From assembly GCA_947095535.1 (NCBI GenBank), contig OX352773.1:261911590-261975589 (forward strand): a stretch of DNA of 64,000 bases, written 5' to 3'. Positions 38,302-48,431 of the stretch are shown here, in pieces. The position numbers were made by a program, and so were the translations under genes. This stretch comes from Poecilobothrus nobilitatus. Its lineage: Eukaryota; Arthropoda; Insecta; Diptera; Dolichopodidae. The notes beneath the pieces are model-generated. The model was not told where the DNA came from. It searched no databases and saw only the letters and a list, made by a program, of their open reading frames with translations. Positions within the stretch are counted from its first letter, which is position 1. The number at the start of each line of letters is the position of its first letter.

Positions 38302-39149
38302 TTATACCCTACAAATTAAGTATAGGGTAAATTAACTTTGGTATGGTGTTTGTAACCACCAAAAGGAAGCGAGTTAGGTATAGACATGTATATATATTCT
38401 GAATCAGGATCACCGCCTGAGTCGATTTAGCGATGTCCGTCCGTCCGTACGCACGATAACTCAAAAAATAATGAGGCTATCTTGATGAAATTTATACTGT
38501 AGGTTAACAATGAGTAAGGTAAGGCGGCGATTGTAAATGGGCGAAATCGGACCATGCGTTCGAGTACCTTCCATACAACTCCCAAAACCTAATACGCATA
38601 TTTTCGAAATTAATAAAGATAAAAACTTAAAATTTTGTACGAGGGTGTGTTTTTCTGAATACCTGATATCCCCTAAATTTGAGATGAATTGGAGTGATTG
38701 TTCGGGTACCTCCCATACAAATCCCAAAACCGAACAAGCATATATTCGAAATTAATAAAGATAGAAACTTCAAATTTGGTACTAGGGTGTTGTTTCCTGA
38801 ATCTCTGATTTGTCCAAAATTTGAGATGAATTGGAGGAGCTGTTCGGGTACCTGCCATACAACTCCCAAAACCGAACATGCATATCTTCGAAATTAATGA
38901 AGATAGAGGAACTTCAAATTTGATACGAGGGTGCAGTTTCCTAAATCCCTGATTTACCTAAAATTTGAGATGAATTGGAGTGGTCGTTTGGGCACCTACC
39001 ATACAACTCCCAAAACCGAACAAGCATATCTTTGAAATTAAAGTTGTTGTAAAAGCATTTATTTTTTTTAGCTTAGTTATATTAAATACCTAACTAAAAT
39101 AACTTATGGATTTTTAATTTAATTTGAATTTTTTAGGTGTAGGGTATAA
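38302..39149 (-). repeat. Dispersed repeat family B copy with 142-bp tandem units
   Basis: Bounded by TTATACCCTAC and GTAGGGTATAA, an 11-bp inverted pair. Read on the minus strand it shares TTTTTTGAGTTATCGTGCG, the CGGACGGACGGACAT run and TCGACTCAG with 34202-34985, so it is the same family inverted. The right two thirds are about 3.5 tandem units; the word CCCAAAAC recurs at 38581, 38723, 38865 and 39009. The overlapping open frames on both strands in 38461-38897 follow this periodicity and are not genes. Confidence 0.8.
38540..39045 (-). repeat. Tandem array, ~142-144 bp unit, ~3.5 copies
   Basis: Successive units share TTCGGGTACCTGCCATACAA, CCCAAAACCGAACAAGCATA, CGAAATTAATAAAGATAGAA and AAATTTGAGATGAATTGGAG. 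The spacings between CCCAAAAC words are 142, 142 and 144 bp. The units are similar but not identical, so the array is not brand new. Confidence 0.85.
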
Positions 39150-39439
39150 ATAAGTCGGTTGCATCGACTTACTGTTACTTTTACTTGTTTTTAACTAACT
39201 TTTTAACAAATTTTCTATTCCAATATTACAAGTTTTCAATTATGTGGTTTTGTGAAAATATAAATATATAACTAAATCTTATAGGCTGTTCAATCCAAGA
39301 ATTACTATCAAATCTACTTTATTTTGTAACACAACTGTCACTGGTACCGACAATATGTATTACCAATCTGAACATTTCAAAATTTCTAAGTTTACATTTT
39401 TACAGTTTAAGATATCTTAAGACAGTTTAAGACATAATG

Positions 39440-39695
39440 TTTTGAATTAGAAAGTTCCATTCTTAACAAAGCAAAAAAATAAATTAATGACGCCAAACGG
39501 TTCCATCAGCTATGATTTTAATATTTCAATGTCATATTGAAAGCTGTGAACAGGCGAAATTTATTGTTTACAGTTTCCGTTTTACCCTCTAAAAAGTTTG
39601 AAATTTTCCATGTTCACAGCTGGAACGGTTTAGCATCATTAACTTTTTGTTTTGATTTGTTAATGATAGAACCTTATAATTCTAAGCAAGGGGCA
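39440..39695. repeat. Fold-back / long inverted repeat (~70-bp arms)
   Basis: The left arm (39452-39515, GAATTAGAAAGTTCCATTCT then TTAACAAAGCAAAA and CCAAACGGTTCCATCAGC) pairs with the right arm (39615-39690, CAGCTGGAACGGTTTAGCAT then TTTGTTAATGATAGAACC and ATAATTCTAAG). Inside, AGCTGTGAACAGGCGAAATT and AAATTTTCCATGTTCACAGC pair again, so the element folds nearly end to end around 39570-39585. It has no open frame. It is probably a MITE or fold-back element. Confidence 0.6.
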
Positions 39696-40822
39696 TTGTC
39701 AAAAATTTAATTGTAAACATTTTGACAAGACAGTCAATCTTAAAATAATTAACTAAGTTAACGGAATTTTACTAAAAAGTACAGTTATTTCAGTGTTTGA
39801 TCATCATCATATCTGAAAAAATATTTATGAAATTCATTTAAAAGAATTTGACATTTAATATTTAATAAGAATTTAGGAGTATAAGTAAAACTGATTATAA
39901 AGATTTATAAATTAATGTAAATTTTACAGAAATTCACCCGAGTAATTTATATCTATGTATATATATATATATGTATGTAATCAAATTAGGTACTATTTGA
40001 CAAGATTGAGGATAAAATTTTTTGAAAACGAATTAAATTTCAAAAGAAAATTCGTAGTCAAACTTTTCAGTTTCATCAAAAAATTCAACCATTTAATTTT
40101 TATATTTTGATTTAATTAGATAAATTTGTTTTGATTTTAAAAATTCCATTTAATAATAATAAGATTTCTTAGAAATTAAACAAAAAAAAAAAAAAAAATA
40201 ATTTAATTAAAAGAAAATATTCAATAAATTCTCCAAATTAAATTTGGTTTTTGGTTGTTTCTTCCTTCATGTTTATTTCTTCTTAGTGGTTACCATGGTT
40301 TGTTACCAGTCATAATACTAATTTTTAAAATTTAATTATGTATTTAATTTTAAAAATAATTTATTTATTTAATTATTTATCTAAATAACTTAAAAAATTA
40401 ACTTTCAAATTAATGTTTAGAAAGTGATAATTTTTTCATTATAAATATCTGAGTTGGTTAAGTGATTAATGCAATAATTATATGATCAGTTGATTATGAT
40501 TAATTGAATCCCACTACACAGTACATTAATAGGAAAGTTTTTAGAACCATTTTAAGTTAAAATCTAATAAATTCATAAAAAATATTTATATATGTAATAT
40601 AAAATTTTTATAAAAACGAGGAAGAATACAGTTGCCCTAGTTAACTGTTAAATACTCGTAAATATTCAAAATGGGAAGCGTTAAGAGGATAACTGTTAAA
40701 AATATATATAATATATATTACAGTTTCGAATTTGTCAATTTTTAATTTTAAATTTTTGACATCTTTTAATAGCTCTTAAAGGTAAATTTTGCTTACTTTA
40801 AAAGATCTTATTTGGCGCTACG

Positions 40823-40990
40823 AACTAATTCCCAATATAGATATGAATTAACTCCCTATTTTTACTAAAATTTATCTTGAAGATTATTTCATTTTTTTTT
40901 TGGGGGTTACTTCCTTGTTGTTGGGGTTAGTTCATTTTATTTACCAATTAGTTCACTTTTAGAATTCTGGGATTAATTCATATGAACTAA
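40823..40990. repeat. Fold-back-like block of inverted GAACTAATTCCC subrepeats
   Basis: The left side has GAACTAATTCCCA and GAATTAACTCCC. The right side has GGGGTTAGTTCATTTT, CAATTAGTTCACTTTTAG and GGGATTAATTCATATGAAC, which are the inverse words. The T-run and G-run at 40894-40907 lie near the centre. It is shorter than the other fold-back elements and inside a possible family-B fragment. Confidence 0.45.
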
Positions 40991-41052
40991 ACCAAAAAGT
41001 TATACCCGTACGAACGATGGTCATGTGTATATTCAAACTTCTCCTCTTATTT

Positions 41053-41135
41053 TTAATGAGTTTTAATGGTTAAAATTTCATTTTTTCAATATCAAAAATT
41101 ATAGAAGTTTTATAAACAGATGATCGGTTGGAGTC
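41053..41135 (-). repeat. Family A, short terminal fragment
   Basis: TGGTTAAAATTTCATTTTTTC...ATAGAAGTTTTATAAACAGATGATCGG parallels the right part of intact minus copies (GGTTAAAATTTTTTTTCTC...GTAGAAGTTTTGTAAACAGACGG). It is about 80 bp and diverged. Confidence 0.4.
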
Positions 41136-41160
41136 ATCTTGTAACGGGTAAAAATAAGGT

Positions 41161-42861
41161 TATTGATTATCGAACCCTTTTTGTGTAAAATAAAACTTTT
41201 AGTCATTTGGCTATTAATAACATATAGTAATAATTAAAAAATCAAATTAAAGAGCTAATTAATAAATTTACAACTTATATAATAAGTCATAATATAATAT
41301 TGCACAAAGTAACTTTTTATTATAAATAATTTAAGTAAAAGTCTGACAATATTTAGTTTAATGATTAATGAATAATTTTTTTGCAGTAACTTCCGTTAAC
41401 TGTTCTGCAGTAAAATAATGTATACACCACTTAAAATCCATTATTCACTTAAACTAGTGAATTTGAGTACATTTTTATGTTTTTTTTTTACACTCTACTC
41501 CAGAAAAGAGTTCTTTTATAACAAAATATATTATAAGTTTGGTTTTAGGTAAATATTAATTTATTTTTGATAAGTATTTAAAAATACTTTGTTGCATCAC
41601 TGTATTTAATTAGAAAATTAAAGTGCAAATAGTTTTTTTTTAGTCATCAGACTCCAGAAAACTTTAATTTATTAAATATTTTTTTGTCTTTAAATTTAGT
41701 AACATAAAAAATATAAAAAACATTTTTGATGTTTTACAACTCAATAAGAAAAAAAAAATTTTTAATTTTATATCACGTGTTATTTTTAGTACATGACATC
41801 TTTAAAAGTCAAAATCATTGTCAAGTTCGTTCATAATTAAAACAGATTTTAATAAAACGTATAATTTATTGTTTTAAATATATTTTTATTTTAAAACAAT
41901 TAAAAAAAAAATGTTTATTTTATAAAAATAAAAAACAAAAAGAAATTTTTTTTTAAATTTTTTTTTTTTTTTTGATTTTTTGACTTTTCATTAAAAATTT
42001 CATTTCCATAAAGAATTAATCATTTCCATGATTTTTTGTAAAGTGAAAGTTAATTAATTGAATTAATTTTTTTCGAAAGATTTGTTTTTTTTTTTAATAT
42101 AAAAATATTCTTTGAAATGTATTTTTGTTTTCTTAATAATTCAATTGTTTTATTAAAAGCATTTTTGCTTTAAATATTAATATTTTGTTTGTAAAAATTA
42201 ATAAACTTCAATTTGTTTATGTTATGGTTTTGTCTCTGCATGATAATTTTAACCTTTGCTTTTTTTAATTTTTGGAACAAACAGTTTTATTTGTTTTTTT
42301 TTTTTATTAAATAAATGAGAAAAATATTTTAAAAGAAAAATTATTTTATTTTTTTGCATCCGACAACAATACAAATTTAAAAATGTTGATTTTATAAAGC
42401 AAAATTTTTGTCTATTTAATTGTCTGTAAGTATATCTAATAACCTTCAAAATTTGCAGGAAAGTTTCTTTGCAGAAATTAGAATAAGAGAAGTACTTTTT
42501 TTTTCTTTCAGCTCCTTAACAACCGATTCAAAAAAAGTGAGGTCTTACATATGTCAGTGAATTAAAGATTTTTTTTTATTGTTTTATTGTTCTTACAATG
42601 GCTTGATTGATTGATTTCAACTTTTGCAGAAGAGATTTGTCATGTTCTTACCCATTTTGTAACGTTAACTTTAACGTTAATATTCCCAGTGTTTTTTCTC
42701 TAAAAGTTGTTAAATACTCTTTTAAGATTTATGTCTTTTGACAAATATCTTTACTTAAGATTTATATTTTTATGACATTTAATTCCTTACAGATATAATT
42801 AAAGCGCTAAAACTGGTAATGCTCTTTCTCAAAAGTTCCCGAATTTATTCAAAAAAAAAAT
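41161..42861. other. No gene seen; AT-rich spacer
   Basis: Strong T and A homopolymers near 41880-42100. The lysine-rich minus frame at 42249-42449 is due to them. Confidence 0.5.
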
Positions 42862-43026
42862 CTGCCACATAAATATGGACAGAAAATTACACAGCCTTTC
42901 CTTTTCAGGCGTGTCTGTAAATGTCGTAAGGGGAGAATAACTCTTACGACGTGTGTGCTATTCGAACCCACACTCCCTCGGTGTTTACAGCGTATTTTAT
43001 GCGTTCTTACCCACTAGGCTACCAAG
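42862..43026 (-). mobile_element. tRNA-derived SINE, near-complete head and body
   Basis: On the minus strand it reads GGTAGCCTAGTGGGTAAGAA (A box), TAAACACCGAGGGAG, GTGTGGGTTCGAATAGC (B box), TCGTAAGAG, CCCCTTACGACATTTACAGA, CACGCCTGAAAAGGAAAG and ATTTATGTGGCAG. It is the most informative copy for defining the family. Its 3' end runs into Ts rather than a poly-A tail on its own strand. Confidence 0.75.
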
Positions 43027-43099
43027 CTTCAAAATTAAAATACTCATTTGAGTTTATTTTCACTCAATTCAAGAGTGTAAATGTGATTATGTAGATTTG

Positions 43100-43175
43100 T
43101 AGATGTTTCTCTCTAACCCAATTCCCAGATGTTCTTCTAACCCAACCCAATTTGTAGATGTTTCTCTCTAACCCA
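43100..43175 (+). repeat. Short imperfect direct repeat
   Basis: TTTGTAGATGTTTCTCTCTA followed by ACCCAA occurs at about 43097 and 43151, with CCAGATGTTCTTCTAACCCA between as a third, diverged copy. Confidence 0.7.
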
Positions 43176-44394
43176 AAATTTTAAAATTTTATTATATTTT
43201 ATAAAACTATAGAATTTTTTATGTTTTCGACATGCACTAGCAGATATAGATAGTATTTTGTTTTGTAGAATCACATCACACTAATTTTGGAGCAAAGAGT
43301 TCATGATTTTAAAGAGTGTGAGATTTTAACAATTTAATTATTTGTTTTTTATCTTTTGTTAAAATATAATTCTCTAAATATAATAGACTATCATTAACTT
43401 GCTTGCTAATAAGATTGCTATGACCCTTACTTGATTCCTCTCAATGATTTTGTACAAAAATTAAGAAAACCAAGAATGCAAAGTTTTTATATTTGCTGAG
43501 GCTGAAAATGAGACTGAGCTTCGGATCTGTAGTATCAGTCCTTTAAAATTCTTAAAAAAATTTATTTGTCTGAAAGTTAAAAATAACTACTCTTTGGTCA
43601 TTGAAATAAAATTAAATAACATTACGAAATTTTGAGAATTTTCGTAATCAAATTTTCTCTGTAAAATTTATTAAACATTAGTAACCGTATCAACTCATAA
43701 ATGAAAGATGTTCTTACGACTAAAGGATGTCCTGAATTTAAAAAGTATTCAATTTCATTTTCATATTTATTTGTATTCATTTGGTTTGTATTCAATTCTG
43801 AACCATCATTTAATAAATCGATCAATAATTCATATAAAATTGAATTTTCTGTATAATGATGATTAATTATAAAATGTCTTATTTTAATCCTTTAAAAATC
43901 GAAAATCTTTTAATATGATTTTCAAAAAAATTCCAACATTTTCAGAACAAAAATTTATTTGAGTAAAAATAGAAAATTATTTTCATTACTATATTGTGGT
44001 ATCATCATCAATTTTATGTTGAATCTTTTAATAGTTTCTTTTTTACTTTTTGCTTGTCCATGAAACTTTGCAAAAAAAAAAAAAAAAATGCATTAGTGAC
44101 ATCACCATCAGAAAAAAAAATTAAATTTTACCCCGCTTAAAACATTAAAAATTAAAGAATTTTTGTTTGTTAGAAATTTTCTTTTATTATTTTATTTCAA
44201 CAATGAGAGCAAGTAAATTTATGATCGCATTAAAATGGTGCTGTTCGTTTTTTTTTTTTTCGTTTAGTAATTTTTAATTAAAAAAAAGAAAAACATTTAA
44301 TGAGAATATAATTTTGCATTCTTGAAAATATTTTACATAATATGTTTTTTTTAAAGATTTTAATTTGTTTAGTTTTATTTTTAAAGATAAAAAT
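43176..44394. other. No gene seen; AT-rich spacer
   Basis: The minus frame at 43622-43825 (67 codons) has a less skewed composition than most but no motif and no clear splice sites. The rest is A/T runs. Confidence 0.4.
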
Positions 44395-45683
44395 AAACAA
44401 GGTAGAATGTAAACCAACGGTTTTTAAAAGCGCACATTTCCAAAACTCAATACAAACTGTTTAGAATTGTGACTTACACAAAAATTTGAAAATTTCATGT
44501 AATAAAAAAAGACGTGAAAATAGGACATTTTTGAAATTTTGAGGGGCTATAAGTGCGGAATCCTATATAACGAAGAAAAGCCGTTAACACACGTAAAAAT
44601 ATATTATTAAATCTTTAATTTTCATGTCTTGTCAAAAAAAAATTTTTGCAGGTGCCTAAGTTAAAGGTGTCTAAAAATAGCAAATTTTCAATTTTTGAGG
44701 CGTAATAACTCTTAAAGAGGGGGTGTTACCAAAAAATTTTCTGAGGAAACTTATATTAATTCTAAAAGGTTCAGGTTCCTATCTAAAGGGGTGCCGGAGT
44801 TATGAAAAAAGAAATTTCATGCAAAATGTGGTTTTCACATAACGGTAAATTTAAATAGTAAATTACAAAATATTACATAATTTTGATATTATTTTATATA
44901 GATAATAAAATTTTCGATCTTCTGGCGGTTTTAGATTGCAAAATTATTACTCACAGCCCGAGATATATACATCTGAAAATGGCGCTTTTTTGCAATTTTG
45001 AAGAGCTGCAACTTTGGAACCCTTTACAATTAAAATAAACCTTTAACACACGTAAAAATATATTATTGTAGCTTTAATTTTTATATCTTGCAGAAGTAAA
45101 ATGTGTACAGGTTCCTAAGTTACAGGTGTTTAAAAATAGCAAATTTTCAATTTTTAAGCCCTAATAGCTCATAAACAGGGGGTGGTCCAAAAAAATTTTC
45201 TGAGCAAACTTATACTAATTCTAAAAGTTCTTTCTTGCCTCAAAATTTCAAACTTCTATCTAGAAGCGTGCCGGAGTTATGAAAGTAGAAAAATCATGCA
45301 AAATTTGGTTTTCACATAACGGTAAATTTAAATACTAAATTTTAAAAAATAATTAAATAATAATTTTGATATTAATTTACAAAGATAAAAGAAATACCTG
45401 TCGAATGACGTTTTCAGATTGAAAAAATCTTAAGCAGAACATAAGATATATGCATTTAAAAATAGGGCTTTTTCAAAGTTTGAGGGGCTGTAGCTCCGTA
45501 ATGGGGGGGGGCTACATGAAAAAGTTGTTCCACAAAATTATTTTTTTTATGAGACCTACCTACGGTTAAAATTTTTTTTCTCTATCTTTAACGGTGTAGA
45601 AGTTTTGTAAACAGACGGACGGACGGACAGAGTGAAACTAATAAGCACATTTTTTCAAAATTTTTTTGGAAATGTGCTAAAAA
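44395..45683 (-). repeat. Dispersed repeat family A, full-length copy
   Basis: About 1.29 kb, reverse orientation, AAACAAGGTAGAATG... to ...GGAAATGTGCTAAAAA, with ACGGACGGACGGACAG near 45614. It keeps both internal units. It is close in sequence to the copy at 635-1946, including long shared words such as CACATAACGGTAAATTTAAAT, which suggests fairly recent spread. Confidence 0.85.
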
Positions 45684-46329
45684 AAAGTTTTCTCTTTAAA
45701 ATTTTCATATACTCGTAAAAAAATTAAAAATTTAACATTAGCGAATTTTTTTAACAAATTATTAAAATATTTAAAATTTGGAATTGGAAATAGAAAAAAT
45801 GGATATTGAATGTTGATAAAAATATACAAAAATTTTCTATCTTATGTTTGAATTCTAAATATTTTATTATGGAAACAATTAAGTGTCTGTTAGTAGTAAG
45901 GCATCATTTGATTACCTTTTCTACATAGAATTTGCTATCGAATAATTAAAACTTCTTTTATTTCACAATTAATTTTAAAAGTTGACATTAATATTATGAT
46001 TCTACACTTACTTAATAAGTTTTTCTACCAATTCAGAGATACTGCTTCTATTTCGGTTTTGCAGTTCAATTGCTTTATATTTTCCCCTTTACAACGAACC
46101 GTTAAACCGTTGACATTAGAAATCTCGTTAAAGAATAGTTCATACATATCTGATGTTTGGAGAGAGCGTAGGTTATCAGTTTTTCTAAAAATGGATATTA
46201 TTTCTGGAAAAAGAAATTTTCAATTACAATCAAATCAATTTATTAAAAGAAACAATACAATTTAATAAGAATATAGATGGCCTTTAATATAGATTTTCTT
46301 ATTTTTTATGTTTAGATATATGTAAATTT
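45684..46329. other. No confirmed gene; one 89-codon frame of unknown status
   Basis: The plus frame at 45996-46265 has a mixed composition including a W-R-E-R-R stretch and is less AT-biased than its surroundings. I recognise no family, and there is no clear acceptor before it. It could be an old mobile-element fragment. Confidence 0.3.
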
Positions 46330-46760
46330 CTGGTATGGTATACACTTGACAATTTTCATTTAGAAACTAGACATTTGATCAGTGGACACTTAACAGAAAG
46401 ACAGTTGGCAAAATGAATGCCTAACATTTAGACATTTAACAACTTTTATTTATAGATGATGACATTATAGAGTTGGAAATTAAATTGTTGATTGTTAAAA
46501 GCTGTGAGATCTCCACTTGCAAAAGTGATTAAGCATACAAGTTGCAAAGTGTGCAATTGTTAAATGTCCTTTTGCAAATTATCCATTTTGCTAAATGTGA
46601 TGTTTGGTTAAGTATCTCTTTTGCTAAATGTCTTTTTATATTTATTAGATATGGTTTTTTACTAAATGTCCTTTTGATTGTTTTTTTTTTTTTTTGCGAA
46701 ATGTTCACTGATCAAAAGTTCAGTTGTCAAATGAAAGTAGCTAACTGGCCTTTGTCACGT
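46330..46760. mobile_element. Fold-back-like element with degenerate AAATGTCC subrepeats
   Basis: The left arm has CTTGACAATTTTCATTTAG, GACATTTGATCAGTGGACA and GCAAAATGAATGCCTAACA. The right arm has TTAAATGTCCTTTTGCAAAT, TTTGCTAAATGTG, TTTACTAAATGTCCTTTTG, AATGTTCACTGATCAAAAG and TTGTCAAATG, which are the inverse words. A dozen or so near-copies of TTTTGCTAAATGT run through the right half. The open frame at 46542-46772 is made of these subrepeats and is not a gene. Confidence 0.55.
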
Positions 46761-47087
46761 GTACCTTTTTAAAATAAAATTAAATAAATGTGAACCAATA
46801 CTTTTTCGCAAGACTCTAGATAAAACAAATAATATAATGTAAGAAAAAATTCCAAAGATATTTGTATAAGGATCACTTATGACTGAAATACTTAACATTT
46901 TAAAAATTTTTGTTAAAATTGTTGTCAAAAATTTGTAAAATATTGTATTTAGTTAAGTACAGTACTACTATTCATAATGAAAGCGATTCACAGGGGAAAA
47001 ACATATTATTTTACAACGTTTTTAAGATACAAATTATTTTTCTTTTTTTTTTAGTTTATTCCCCTATATTTATGTATGAAAAGCAAA

Positions 47088-47235
47088 ACACACAGGTTTC
47101 ATATGCATTCAGGTGTCGCTGTAAATGTCGTAAAGAAGAATATTACTTATGACATGTATGATATTCGAACCCACACTCTCGTGTATATACAAATTATTTT
47201 AAACTATTATATAAGATATGTGCACAGGGCGGGGA
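47088..47235 (-). mobile_element. tRNA-derived SINE, diverged copy
   Basis: The minus strand carries GAGTGTGGGTTCGAATATC (good B box), CATGTCATAAGTAATA, TTTACGACATTTACAGCG and ACACCTGAATGC. The A-box end is decayed (CTAGTAATCCCCGCCC). The short open frames at 46910-47261 overlap it and are chance. Confidence 0.6.
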
Positions 47236-47239
47236 TTAC

Positions 47240-48431
47240 TAGATATCTGGCGTGTAAATAAAATAAATCGCTATAATGCAAACACTTTGTTAAACATGTA
47301 TGGAAATCTTGAGGTTAAAATTAAATAGTAAATTTTACTAGATTCGTTAGTTTTTGTACAGTATTAAATCATTTATGAATCAAAGACAATTCTTATTTTT
47401 TCTTTTTTAAAAGTTTTTCATTTTGTTAAGCGAAGCTCATTTCTGATCGATTCAGTTCCTCTTAAAAATTTGACTAGTAATTTAAAATCATCATTGGTAA
47501 CAGATTAAAAATGTTATATTAAATTTATTACATAAAAAAAAAAAAATCTTTTAAATTTCTTTTAAAAATTTCATTTTTGTCTGTAAATTGAGTATTGGAA
47601 AAATCTATAAGATTTTGAGATTCCTAATGATTAATTTCATTTCAAATTTCTATTAAATCAATGAGGAAGTAAGAGTATTGTTTGTTAAATTTCAAAAAAA
47701 AAAAAAAAATCATAAGGATGTAAGTTGAAAATTAAAAAAAAAAAAATTAAAGTAATGATTATTGGGTTTTATAAACAAATTTTTAAATTTTTTTTTTTTT
47801 TTTATTGAAATTTAATTCGAATTTATTTACACATTAAATATTAGTTTTTTTTTTTTTTTTGTTCAATTTTCATTATTGCATTTTTATCCTAATGTTTTTT
47901 TCTTGTTATTTTTATTTTCTAGGAAAAATCTGGATATTTCATCATCATCTCAAATATTAGATAAAATTACAAAGATACTTCAAGGACTTAAAATTTCTAT
48001 GTAAAATAAAATCCTGTTTTAAGCTAACAATTTAATAGAAAATATTTTCGAATTTTGTTTTTTTCTTTTTCTTTTTTCTAAATTATCTAAAATAACATTT
48101 AAAAGAATATATAAATAAAATAAAACATTTTCATAGTAAATATCAAATATTTTATTTTCTTTGTGTTGTGTTTTTCTTTTTGAAAATGCTAGAGGGATAA
48201 AGGATTTCATAGAAAAATATTCTTTTGGATCTTTACCATATTATTATAATGGAATATTAGAAAAGGATATTAGAAAAAATCATCAAAAATGTAAAAAAGA
48301 AAAAGTGTTTTTCGGGGTGTAGAAATAAAAAAACAAAACACAAACAAAAACAAAAACAAAAAGAGCGAAATACCAAGAAAAAAAAAAAATAACAAAAAAT
48401 TTTTATTTTTAAATGGAAATAATATGGCACA
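47240..48431 (+). other. Presumed 5' flank or 5' UTR of the low-complexity exon
   Basis: AT-rich with long A and T runs. Near 48330-48370 there is a CAAAAA-type run of the sort often seen in insect 5' UTRs. Two ATGs just upstream of 48432 (48413 and 48424, both out of frame) open short frames that overlap the main start, the second about 32 codons long. If they are in the mRNA they could lower initiation at 48432. No TATA box or initiator could be singled out in this composition. Confidence 0.3.
47903..47921 (+). promoter_or_regulatory. possible 3' splice acceptor upstream of the coding exon
   Basis: A pyrimidine-rich run ends in TTTTCTAG before GAAAAATCTGG, about 510 bp upstream of the first ATG of the long exon. 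The DNA between it and the ATG has many stops in all frames, so if used it would join a 5' UTR exon to the coding exon. T-rich tracts ending in AG are common in this sequence, so this is only a candidate. Confidence 0.25.

Larger units (their letters stand above)
40615..41160 (+). repeat. Probable family B fragment
   Basis: AAAACGAGGAAGAATACAG at 40616 matches the start of the 34202 copy, and TTATACCCGTACGAACGATGG at about 41003 matches its TACCCGTATGAACG word. The interior differs and holds an inverted subrepeat block (40823-40990). Boundaries are uncertain. Confidence 0.4.

Noticed and set aside
38461..38897. Five overlapping frames on both strands with similar peptides
   Set aside because: All are translations of the 142-bp tandem units of a noncoding repeat, in different frames.
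38540..39045. CRISPR-like array
   Set aside because: Units are contiguous and about 142 bp with no short repeat and unique-spacer pattern, and the genome is eukaryotic.
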